Source of the DNA: Bog-473 sp963721585
GTDB taxonomy: Bacteria > Actinomycetota > Acidimicrobiia > Acidimicrobiales > RAAP-2
Reading direction: 5' to 3'
Assembly: GCA_963721585.1 (NCBI GenBank)
Contig: CAVRJN010000001.1
Location: 310,001 to 374,000 of the forward strand
DNA: 64,000 bases
The first letter of the stretch is position 1. Every line of letters starts with the position of its first letter. Positions 25,991 through 33,798 of this stretch are shown piece after piece. The notes under the pieces are model-generated. The model saw only the letters and a list, made by a program, of their open reading frames with translations. It searched no databases and had not been told where the DNA came from. Position numbers and translations under genes: made by a program.

Positions 25991-27523
25991 ATGGGAGAGG
26001 ACGACGGTCAGGCGCAGGCGCGCCAGCTCCGACGCCGGTTCTTCGCGAGGGCCTCCGTTTTCATCGGGCTTGCCGCCATCGCCCAGGCGAGCGCTGCCCT
26101 CCCGCCCGGACCGGATGATCCAGCGCTCTACTGGGCCAGCCTGGGTGTCTTTGTGGCATGTGCGCTCACGGTCTTCTTGCCCTGGCCGCGGTTTCCCCGT
26201 TGGTCCGTTCTCATTCCGACGATCGGGTATCTCGTCTCGGTCACCCTGCTCCTGATCTCTGGCGGCACGAACGCGAGCCTGCAGAGTACGTCCGGCGGGC
26301 TCTCGGCCCTCATTCTCCTGCCCGTCCTCGCTATGGCGCTCTACTACCCCAGCTCCTACACGGCGATCGTTGTCGTTGCCTCCATGGTCAGCTTGACCAC
26401 AGTCGATGTGGCTGTGCAGAGCAGCGCGGCGACGGACCTCCGCCGCCTTTTCGGGTGGACGGCAGTGGCTGTGGTGGTCGCGGTGACGGTCCATCACCTT
26501 CGCATCAGCCTCGAGGGGAAGGTACGGGACTCGGCAGAGCTCGCCCGCTTGGGCCGTCTCATGCATCACGCCACCCAGTCCCTGACCTCGTTGCGCGACC
26601 CCAAGGATGTGATCACCGAGGGGACAGAGGCCATGCTCGACCTGGCTGGGAGCGGGTTCCGTGGCGCGTCGTACCTGCGAGTCTCCGATGGGGTCGTGAC
26701 CCAGGAGGCGTTGGCCGACGACCGGGGGTCCATCCCGACCAGCTACCTGCTCAAGGACGACCCGTATGTGCAGACTGTGGTCGACAGCGGCGAGGCCCTG
26801 ATCACCCGTGTGGAGCGGACCTCTATGGGTGCGTCGTTCCGCTCGGTCACCGACGAGATGGAGATCACCGACGCCGCGCTGATCCCCGTCACGGTGAACG
26901 ATCAGCTGCACGGCATATTCCAGATCGACAGTCAGGGCACCGCCGTCTCCGAGGATCTGCTCGTCCGCTGTCGTGCCTTGGCCAACGTGGTCGAGCTCGC
27001 GCTCGCCAACGCGATCGCCCATCAGGAACTCGAAATACAGGCCAACACGGACCCGTTGACCGGCCTCTCGAACCGGCGTGGTCTCTCGCTCTACCTGGAT
27101 GGGGAGCGGCGCCTGAACGCCATGTGCATCCTCGTCCTGGATATCGATCACCTCAAGGCGATCAACGACGCCCATGGACACGAAGTCGGGGACAGGATTC
27201 TCATCGCCGTGGCTCGCGCTGCCTCCGGCGTCCTGCGCGGAGGCGATCTCTTGGCCCGAACGGGCGGCGACGAATTCCTCGCTGTCGTGGCGGATGCCGA
27301 CGAGTCGGTCGCCCGTCTCGTGGCCGATCGCATGGCCGAGGCGGTGCACCGCGTCAGGGTGGAGGGCGTTCGGACGTCGGTCAGTGTCGGGTACGCCTGC
27401 TGCGGCAAGAACGGTGACATCGACCGGCTCAGGCGGCAGGCGGACGAGGCGATGTACGAGGCGAAACAGGTGGCACGTCGCCAACGCGCCCGTCACCCCC
27501 GGGCGACCGATAGTCGGGGGTGA
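25991..27523 (+). CDS. Membrane GAF-GGDEF diguanylate cyclase
   Basis: About 510 residues from ATG 25991 with GGGAGA upstream. Five or so hydrophobic segments span residues 20-190, a GAF-like sensor follows (about 205-340, ALIPVTVNDQLHGIFQID), and a GGDEF domain ends the protein (NTDPLTGLSNRRGL, DIDHLKAINDAHGHEVGD, RTGGDEFLAVV). The active-site GGDEF is intact, so cyclic-di-GMP synthesis is likely. No I-site RxxD is evident upstream of it. No EAL domain is present. Confidence 0.92.
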   Translation: MGEDDGQAQARQLRRRFFARASVFIGLAAIAQASAALPPGPDDPALYWASLGVFVACALTVFLPWPRFPRWSVLIPTIGYLVSVTLLLISGGTNASLQSTSGGLSALILLPVLAMALYYPSSYTAIVVVASMVSLTTVDVAVQSSAATDLRRLFGWTAVAVVVAVTVHHLRISLEGKVRDSAELARLGRLMHHATQSLTSLRDPKDVITEGTEAMLDLAGSGFRGASYLRVSDGVVTQEALADDRGSIPTSYLLKDDPYVQTVVDSGEALITRVERTSMGASFRSVTDEMEITDAALIPVTVNDQLHGIFQIDSQGTAVSEDLLVRCRALANVVELALANAIAHQELEIQANTDPLTGLSNRRGLSLYLDGERRLNAMCILVLDIDHLKAINDAHGHEVGDRILIAVARAASGVLRGGDLLARTGGDEFLAVVADADESVARLVADRMAEAVHRVRVEGVRTSVSVGYACCGKNGDIDRLRRQADEAMYEAKQVARRQRARHPRATDSRG

Positions 27524-27848
27524 TCGCAGGTTTCGGGCGGTGGCCGCCCCCGCCCTCCCGGGCTGGCTCGGAAGCGGCGGTGGGCAATGCACCGAAGACC
27601 AGGAGCCATTCGATTAAAGCCACCTGTGTGCGTGGCCGATACGTTGTGCAGGCAATCCGGTGTTTAGATAGAGGGTCCCCGTTCACAGAAAGGGGAGTTC
27701 CTTCTTGAAGAGTCGTTGGCCGAGCCTGAAGTCGGCGTCGTGTCCTGGGTCGTTCGCCCTGATGGGCGACAGGGTGCGACGTCCCGGTCAGCGACGAGGT
27801 GGCGATGGCGGTTGAACAGGAATCCCGACGCGGAGGAGGGCGAATTCC
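27524..27848. other. Intergenic region upstream of acpS
   Basis: 325 bp with no recognisable gene. A short TTG frame (27705, 36 codons) with AAGGGGA upstream has no homology I can see. The acpS promoter is expected here; no clear -35/-10 pair was identified. Confidence 0.4.
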
Positions 27849-28307
27849 ATGAGAACAGGAACGGCAATCCGCGTCGGAACTGACGTGACGGCGGTGCACC
27901 AGGTGGCGGAGAGCGTCGAGCACTTCGGCGTGCGCTACCTGGAGCGCATCTACACCGAACACGAGATCAACTCCTGTGTCGGGGAACCGCTGGTAGAGGC
28001 CGCCAGCCTGGCGGCACGATTCGCCGCCAAGGAGGCGACCATCAAGGTCCTGCGTCCAGTCGATCATCAACCGGATTGGCGGTCGGTCGAGGTCCGCCGT
28101 GATCCGGGCGGCTGGTGCACGATGGCCCTCAGTGGTCGGGCTGCTGTGTTGGCTGATCAGGCGGGCATCACCGACCTGGCCGTCAGCCTCACTCACGAAG
28201 GAGACCTGGCCGCGGCCGTGGTCGTCGCGCTGTGTCACTCCGACGCTGCGTCGATTGGGCAATCCGGACCGTCGTTGGCTCCGGAAGAACTTGGACGGGA
28301 TGACTGA
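27849..28307 (+). CDS. acpS: Holo-ACP synthase-type phosphopantetheinyl transferase
   Basis: 152 residues. The AcpS motifs are present: RVGTDVTAV (metal-binding Asp in the first strand) and AARFAAKEATIKVL (conserved Glu-Lys helix). The C-terminal part with VSLTHEGDLAAAVVVA is the third motif (SLTHxxxxA). The enzyme moves 4'-phosphopantetheine from CoA onto a carrier-protein Ser. It overlaps the downstream carrier-protein gene by one base (TGATG), so the two should be translated together, and that protein is the obvious substrate. Confidence 0.88.
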   Translation: MRTGTAIRVGTDVTAVHQVAESVEHFGVRYLERIYTEHEINSCVGEPLVEAASLAARFAAKEATIKVLRPVDHQPDWRSVEVRRDPGGWCTMALSGRAAVLADQAGITDLAVSLTHEGDLAAAVVVALCHSDAASIGQSGPSLAPEELGRDD

Positions 28308-28555
28308 TGGAAGAGACGATTCGCACGATCCTGGCCGAATACGGCCACCTCCCTGTCGAAATGGACAAGATCCGCGATGAGGACGATCTCTACCAAGTAG
28401 GTATGACCTCGCATGCCAGTGTGAACGTCATGCTCGCGTTGGAGGACGAATTCGAGGTCGAATTCCCCGAGTCGATGCTCCGCCGGAGCACCTTCGAGTC
28501 CGTCACCGCCATCCGGAAGGCGCTCGGCGACCTGATCGAGGCCAGGGCCAGCTGA
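28307..28555 (+). CDS. Acyl carrier protein-like protein, putative partner of an amino acid:CP ligase
   Basis: 82 residues with the carrier-protein four-helix pattern. The phosphopantetheine Ser is S35 in VGMTSHASVNVML; the common DSL is replaced by TSH. The sequence LYQVGMTSHAS...LEDEFEVEFPE resembles the carrier proteins that accompany aa:CP ligases in rhizobia (AGxTSxxSVxxM) more than fatty-acid ACP. It is translationally coupled to acpS and followed 84 bp later by the ligase gene. Confidence 0.87.
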   Translation: MEETIRTILAEYGHLPVEMDKIRDEDDLYQVGMTSHASVNVMLALEDEFEVEFPESMLRRSTFESVTAIRKALGDLIEARAS

Positions 28556-28639
28556 CCCTGAGGTCATTGGCAGCGATCGAATGAGAGAGCGACTCGGCGC
28601 GCCATTGCTCCTAACGTGGAGGCATGATCGTGGGCAACG

Positions 28640-29542
28640 GTGAGTGACGGACCAACCTTCCGGGACGAGCTCTTGGCAGCCGGTGTTCTGGTGCCGACTG
28701 CGAGCGACGGGATCTACGGTCGCTCGTCGGTGTACGAAGCGATCGTCACCGGGATCGAGGGCCTCGTGAACGCGACGGCGGCGTCCGAGGGATCGGCGAG
28801 CTACCAGTTCCCTCCCGTGATGCCGCGAAGTGTCTTGGAACAGTCGGGCTACTTGTCCTCATTCCCTGACATGATCGGATCGGTGTCCATTTTTCGGGGC
28901 GACAACGCCGCCCACAAGCGGCTGATGGAAGTCGCGCAATCGGGTGGTGAATGGACGTCGTTCCTCGAAGCTGCCGACGTGAGCCTGTGCCCGGCAGTGT
29001 GTCACCCTCTTTACCCGACGCTGCGCGGCATCCTGCCCGAAGGTGGCCGCCGCTACGACGTATCGGGCTGGTGCTTCCGGCGTGAGCCGAGTCTCGACCC
29101 GGCCCGGATGCAGTCCTTCAGGCAGCATGACCTGGTCTATGTCGGCGACGCGGAACGAGCCAGGCAACATCGGGACCGCTGGCTGCAGCTCGGTGCGGAG
29201 ATCCTCGACTCACTTGGCTTGGTGGTTGAAACGGTGGTGGCGAACGACCCCTTCTTCGGGAGGGTCGGCCGTATCCTGGCCGAGAACCAGAGGTCGGAGA
29301 CGCTCAAGTACGAGATCGTGACACCGGTCAATTCCGAGGAGCACCCCACCGCGATCGCCTCGGCGAACTGCCATCTCGACCACTTCGGGGACCCGTTCGG
29401 GATCGTCACCGCCAGCGGTGAGGTGGCCCACTCGTGCTGCTTCGGGTTCGGCCTCGACCGCATCACCCTGGCCCTGCTGCGCGCCCATGGGATGAGCCCG
29501 GCGGAGTGGCCGGCGGCGGCTCGGGAACGACTCTGGCCCTGA
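28640..29542 (+). CDS. Amino acid:[carrier protein] ligase, class II aaRS-like
   Basis: 300 residues, with no tRNA-binding domain. Class II synthetase motifs are clear: motif 2 WCFRREPSLDPARMQSFRQH (about 144-163) and motif 3 FGFGLDRITLALLRAHG (about 268-284). The Cys residues near LCPAVCHP (117/121) and just before motif 3 (SCCFGFG, 266/267) match the zinc ligands of atypical SerRS-like enzymes; the third ligand position seems to be His163/Asp164 where rhizobial enzymes have Glu. Characterised homologues load Gly or Ala on a small carrier protein. The GTG 28640 start is the only one that keeps the N-terminus. Confidence 0.87.
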   Translation: MSDGPTFRDELLAAGVLVPTASDGIYGRSSVYEAIVTGIEGLVNATAASEGSASYQFPPVMPRSVLEQSGYLSSFPDMIGSVSIFRGDNAAHKRLMEVAQSGGEWTSFLEAADVSLCPAVCHPLYPTLRGILPEGGRRYDVSGWCFRREPSLDPARMQSFRQHDLVYVGDAERARQHRDRWLQLGAEILDSLGLVVETVVANDPFFGRVGRILAENQRSETLKYEIVTPVNSEEHPTAIASANCHLDHFGDPFGIVTASGEVAHSCCFGFGLDRITLALLRAHGMSPAEWPAAARERLWP

Positions 29543-29708
29543 TCTCGTAGGGTTCCGCGTGGGCGCCCGAGGTCGGTTAGCGCCGACGGCCGGGGTCGAG
29601 AGTCCGGCGCATTGGCCCGCGACACTCGCTCGGAGGGTCACGAAGATCAAGGGTACCGTTCGGACTTTGCGAAAGAATTGTCCGATCTGTGCCGAAGAGG
29701 AAAGTGTG

Positions 29709-30650
29709 ATGTCGCAAGCGTGCCCTCTGTGTCGTTCGGAGTCCGTCACCGTGATCGGCCGGCTGGCTCGGAGCGACCTGAGGACCCTCTGGATCCGGCA
29801 GCTCGGGATCGACCCGGTTGCCTGGATTGCCACGCCGACGATCGACTACCAGCGGTGCGTTGTGTGCGACTTGCGGTACTTCGATGACGGGTTGGCGGGG
29901 CCGGAGGAGATGTACCGGGAGCTGGAGCAGCTCCCCTGGTACTACTTGGAGCACAAGCCCGAGTTCGACGTCGCGGTCCGCCATCTCCGTGGCGCGGAAC
30001 GGGTTCTCGAGATTGGTGCCGGAGCAGGCGCATTCGGGCGGATGATCTCGGGCCGCGACACCTACGTGGGGTTGGAACTCAATTCGTCGGCTGTCGAACA
30101 CGCGGTGGGTTCCGGCCTCGACGTACGTCGACAATCGGTGGCCGAGCACCTTGTTTCGGATCCTGGTCAGTACGACGCGGTTGTGACCTTCCAAGTCATG
30201 GAGCACGTCCCCGCCGTGGGCGATTTCATACAGGAGTGCCTGCGGTGCCTACGGCCCGAAGGGAGACTCATCGTGTCGGTTCCGTCGCACGACGGCTTCA
30301 TGGGCGCCGAGGTCAACAGCATCCTCGACCTGCCACCGCACCACATCACGCAGTGGTCGGATCGGTGCATGGCCGCGGTTGCGTCGGAGTTCGATCTCAA
30401 GTTGGTCTCCCTGGATCATGACGAAATAGCTCCGTACCATCGGGCCAACTACTTGCACCAGAAGTTCCTCGACGCCCTCGGACTCCGTCGGACCGACGAG
30501 CGTCCGGTCCGCGCCTCCCGAGCCTTCCATTCCACGGACCGGCTGGTGAGCAAGGCGGCCGGGGCGTGGGGCCGGGTGCGCCATCCCGCGCTCCCTGCTG
30601 GTTTCGGCCATTCGGTGACGGCCTGCTACCAGCGGATTGCCGGGTCGTGA
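29709..30650 (+). CDS. SAM-dependent methyltransferase with N-terminal zinc ribbon
   Basis: 313 residues from ATG 29709 with GAGGAAAG upstream. The N-terminal CPLCRS ... CVVCDLRYFD is a zinc ribbon; a class I methyltransferase core follows with VLEIGAGAGAFGRMI (SAM loop, about 99-113), FQVMEHVPAVGDFI and GRLIVSVPS. This pairing is seen in methyltransferases acting on sugars or polyketide/peptide intermediates. It follows the aa:CP ligase by 166 bp in the same direction. Confidence 0.83.
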   Translation: MSQACPLCRSESVTVIGRLARSDLRTLWIRQLGIDPVAWIATPTIDYQRCVVCDLRYFDDGLAGPEEMYRELEQLPWYYLEHKPEFDVAVRHLRGAERVLEIGAGAGAFGRMISGRDTYVGLELNSSAVEHAVGSGLDVRRQSVAEHLVSDPGQYDAVVTFQVMEHVPAVGDFIQECLRCLRPEGRLIVSVPSHDGFMGAEVNSILDLPPHHITQWSDRCMAAVASEFDLKLVSLDHDEIAPYHRANYLHQKFLDALGLRRTDERPVRASRAFHSTDRLVSKAAGAWGRVRHPALPAGFGHSVTACYQRIAGS

Positions 30651-30730
30651 GCAGGCGCGCTCCTCGGTCCCTCGTACGTGCTCGCCGCGAGCGGTGTGTC
30701 GACGATTGCGCCGCAGCGTCGTCGCGACGG

Positions 30731-31126
30731 CTATCTCTTCACCTTGGACGTGTTCAAGGTCACGGCCGCGCGAATCAGGGCCTTGAAGGCCCTCTCGTTG
30801 ATCTTGACGCCCTCGTGGAAGTCGATGGCGCGTCGTACGTTTCCCTCGAGGCTCGAGTTGAAGAGGCCCGAAGGGTCTTTCAGGGCCGCACCCTTGGCGA
30901 AGGTGAACTTCACGACGCTCTTGTAGGTTTCGCCCGTGCAGATCATTCCGTCGTGGTACCAGGTCGGAACGCCGCGCCATTTCCATTCCTCCACGACGTG
31001 GGGATCGGCTTCCTTGACCAGGGAGCGGAGCTTGCCGAGCATCGTCCCCCGCCAGTCGCCGAGCTCTTTGATTCTGTCGTCGATCAGCTGAGAAGGAGTC
31101 TTGTCTCTCTTCGATCCGCTCGTCAT
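30731..31126 (-). CDS. DUF1801 family protein
   Basis: 131 residues. IDDRIKELGDWRGTMLGKLR, EEWKWRGVPTW and KFTFAKGAALKDPSGLFNSS are DUF1801/YdhG-like signatures. The domain is widespread in bacteria but has no agreed biochemical role. It is convergent with the methyltransferase gene and interrupts the plus-strand biosynthetic run. Confidence 0.82.
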   Translation of the reverse strand: MTSGSKRDKTPSQLIDDRIKELGDWRGTMLGKLRSLVKEADPHVVEEWKWRGVPTWYHDGMICTGETYKSVVKFTFAKGAALKDPSGLFNSSLEGNVRRAIDFHEGVKINERAFKALIRAAVTLNTSKVKR

Positions 31127-31187
31127 CGTCGTGCCCCCTTCGCCTTCCGTCGTCAGGTGTCAACTGCGTTCAGTGTGGCACCGCCCG

Positions 31188-31208
31188 CATGTGCGCTTGG
31201 CGCACATG
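31188..31208. promoter_or_regulatory. Perfect 9-bp inverted repeat upstream of the DUF1801 gene
   Basis: CATGTGCGC-TTG-GCGCACATG, centred about 70 bp upstream of the DUF1801 start. The arms are exact and no T-run follows, so an operator or RNA hairpin is more likely than a terminator. Confidence 0.45.
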
Positions 31209-31416
31209 GAGCACCCCCGAGCATGTCAGGTCGAGAACGGAGGAAGGCGTCACTCGGGCGCGCGGAGAGCACAGACCGACACGTGCTTCGCAGTACCGTG
31301 ACCCCGTGCAGACCGAGAGTCGTGAGCAGTTCCGCAGTTCTTGCCTTCCAGCCTGACGTTGTGATGCCGCGAGCTTTGGGATACCGGTTGCGCGACGTCG
31401 GCACGGGATCGCTGGC

Positions 31417-32478
31417 GTGACGGCCTCGTCGCGGCCGCGGGTGGTGATGTTGTGGCACAGCCTCACGGGGTACTGGGCGGCGGCGGTCAGGGCACTGGCC
31501 GAGCGGGCCGACGTGACCATCCTGGTTCGCCCACCTGACCCACTCGCTCCGTACGATTACTCCTCACTGGAGCTGAACGGCGCTGAGCTGCAGGTCGCTG
31601 CGTGGCGGTGGCCACACTCGTTGCTCGACGAGTTGATTGAGCGAACCCGACCGGACATCACGTGCAGCATCGGGCACACGCCCGCGCTGTGGCGAGTCCT
31701 GCATCGGACCCGCCGGCGCCACGGCACCGTCACTGTGATGTTCGTCGACAACCTCTGGCTCGGAACCCCGCGTCAGCACGCCGTCCAATTGCTCTTCAAG
31801 TTCGTTCGCCCCTACGCCTTTGACCGCGCCTTCGTGCCGGGAGCGCGGACCACGGAGTATGCCCAGCGGATGGCTTTCCCACCTGAGGCCGTGGTTCGTG
31901 GCTCTTTGACGGTCGACGAGGCACCCTTTGCCTCGGTGGCCGACGGGAGCTGCGTCCGGTGGGGTGATCCGAGGTTTCTTTTTTGCGGTCGCCTGGTCCC
32001 GGACAAGGCTCCCGACGTCCTGGCCGAGGCCTACCGGATCTACCGGGACACCGTCGCAGATCCGTGGCCGCTGCAGGTAGTGGGACACGGTCCTTTCGAC
32101 GGTGGCTTGGGCGGGTTGCCGGGGGTGACCATGAGTGACTTCGTCCAACCCGATGCCCTGCCCGAGATCTTCGCCGCGGCAGGGGCGCTGCTTCTTCCCA
32201 GCCGCCTGGACTCGTGGGGGGTGGTGGCGTTGGAGGCATGCAGCGCCGGATTGCCCGTTGTGATCTCCGACGGGTGCGGCGCGGCAGCCGACCTGGCCAC
32301 CCCGGCCAACGGCTTCACCGTGGCCGCTGGCGATCCGGCCAGTCTTGCCAAGGCACTGACCGCGGTGTCGGAAGCGGGGACGGAGCAGCGGAGGGAGTGG
32401 GGCCGCAAGAGCAGCGACCTCGCCAGCGCCTACAGCCCGGAGCACTGGGCGGACGCGCTTCTCTCCACTCGCCGTTGA
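31417..32478 (+). CDS. GT4-family glycosyltransferase
   Basis: 353 residues from GTG 31417. The donor-binding half has FLFCGRLVPDKAPDVLAEAY, LQVVGHGPFDGGL and LLPSRLDSWGVVALEACSAGLPVVISDG, with the Glu pair of GT4 enzymes. The acceptor half lacks a recognised domain. It could glycosylate the product of the upstream carrier-protein genes or a wall polymer; the sequence does not decide. Separated from the methyltransferase by a minus-strand gene, so not strictly an operon. Confidence 0.86.
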   Translation: MTASSRPRVVMLWHSLTGYWAAAVRALAERADVTILVRPPDPLAPYDYSSLELNGAELQVAAWRWPHSLLDELIERTRPDITCSIGHTPALWRVLHRTRRRHGTVTVMFVDNLWLGTPRQHAVQLLFKFVRPYAFDRAFVPGARTTEYAQRMAFPPEAVVRGSLTVDEAPFASVADGSCVRWGDPRFLFCGRLVPDKAPDVLAEAYRIYRDTVADPWPLQVVGHGPFDGGLGGLPGVTMSDFVQPDALPEIFAAAGALLLPSRLDSWGVVALEACSAGLPVVISDGCGAAADLATPANGFTVAAGDPASLAKALTAVSEAGTEQRREWGRKSSDLASAYSPEHWADALLSTRR

Positions 32479-32559
32479 GGTTGCTGGCTGCGAAGACCGC
32501 CCTGAGGCGATCGACGCCTCGAGGGCGTCCCCACTGCACAGGGCCTTGAGTCGGGCCAC

Positions 32560-32650
32560 GTGGCAGATTCCGAGATCTCTCGCCGACCGTTGAAGATTGG
32601 CGTTCTCGGTGATGATTGCTCTTTCCTCGGCGCTGGCGCGGCGTAGCCGA
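32560..32650 (-). pseudogene. Remnant of a PIN-like (DUF5615) toxin gene
   Basis: On the minus strand the segment encodes LRRASAEERAIITENAN, matching LRRASVEERAIVTENAK of the intact toxin at 47498-47857. The nucleotide match is strong (TTGGCGTTCTCGGTGA then GATTGC in both). Outside this about 60-bp core the reading frame and similarity are lost. Confidence 0.6.
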
Positions 32651-32736
32651 TCAGGTCAGTCTCATGGGGCTCGGCAGGCCTGTCCCTATGTCCCACGGCA
32701 GGAGATGGAGGGCACAAAGAATCTGTCGGCGTCGCG

Positions 32737-33195
32737 TCAGTCTTCAGAGCGGTCTTTGCCACCGATCCGTGCTTCGAGTCCGTCGATTCGATCAGCCAGA
32801 TCCTTGATCCCGCCGTCGGTGTGAATATCGAGGCGGTCAAGAATCTTCACGGTGTCGTCATAGGTGTGTTGCGAACGAACATCGCTCGCCACGCTCTGCA
32901 CGTTCTGTCCGACCATAATGACGGACAGCAACACCAGCTGAAGGAACGTTTGTGCAATCCAGGCGATGAGGCCCTCGCCTCCCGGCCTTAGCGCTGGGCG
33001 CAATCCAATTAGCGCGATGATTGCGAACACGTACGCGCACCACATCGAGCCGACGATGTTGGTGAGGAAGACAGCAATCTTGGCGTTGAATCCGTCGGCT
33101 CTCTTCACCTCCTCCAGGACTCCGCGAATACTTATCGCTTGACCAATGTGGCGATGTGTCTTGACCGGCGGCTTCAGAATCGGATTCTCAATCAT
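32737..33195 (-). CDS. DUF1003 membrane protein
   Basis: 152 residues. AKIAVFLTNIVGSMWCAYVF and TFLQLVLLSVIMVGQNVQ form two predicted membrane helices that define DUF1003, followed by a soluble helical tail (TYDDTVKILDRLD) with coiled-coil-like heptads. The function is unknown; DUF1003 proteins are often near transport genes. The ATG start gives normal family length. Confidence 0.85.
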   Translation of the reverse strand: MIENPILKPPVKTHRHIGQAISIRGVLEEVKRADGFNAKIAVFLTNIVGSMWCAYVFAIIALIGLRPALRPGGEGLIAWIAQTFLQLVLLSVIMVGQNVQSVASDVRSQHTYDDTVKILDRLDIHTDGGIKDLADRIDGLEARIGGKDRSED

Positions 33196-33281
33196 GCCCT
33201 CTCCTCGCTACGGCATATCGAGCGCGCGACCAGTCCGCGAGCCCAAAGCCCAAGGGGCATATTGATACCTGGATCGAACGG

Positions 33282-33480
33282 AGGACGGCCACGCCCTCCT
33301 CAAGGACATCGGGGATCTTGCCGAGCAAAGCCCGGTCCCGGCGCACTCTACGGAGCGATGACCAGGTCGGAGGAGCGTGGTCTCATCGGTTCTCGAGTCC
33401 GACGACCGCCGTCCTCCGTTCCGAATCACGGTAACGGGCGGTGAGGCCCTTGCTGATTCCGTCGCCCAGTGGATCGCGCT
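33282..33480 (+). pseudogene. PadR-family regulator pseudogene
   Basis: The DNA parallels the intact padR-like gene at 39689: LLKDI, PGALYGAM, EERGLI, DDRRPPFRIT and EALADSV appear in order but in two different frames, with short indels between. The left part is lost. The remainder of 33196-33798 holds no other recognisable gene. Confidence 0.65.
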
Positions 33481-33798
33481 GGACGAACCGGGGAATCACG
33501 CCGGCCAACATGGTCCCGTCCCAGACGACGGTGACCCGTGGGCGAGCCCGGTGAGGCAGTACGTGACGATACCAACTGATCAGCCAGGCTGGCGCTGAGC
33601 GGGGTCGGCTCTGGCTCACAGCGAATTCGTCCCAAGGCTCGACGGGAGACTCGAGGCGATCAATGTCCGAAGCAACTTCGGCTCTTATGGGCAGGGGCGC
33701 ATCCGAGCCGTCGTCGTCTCGACCCTGTTTGCGGGTAGCGGCCTCGTGTGTTCTGCCTGCGGTGCCGAAGATTCCGCAGCGGTGCCACCGGATGACGC

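Noticed and set aside
27705..27815. A 36-codon TTG frame before acpS as a leader peptide
   Set aside because: No homology, no codon run for a specific amino acid and no attenuator stem was found.
28307..28555. Carrier protein as the fatty-acid AcpP
   Set aside because: The DSL motif is TSH and the neighbours are AcpS and an aa:CP ligase, not fab genes.
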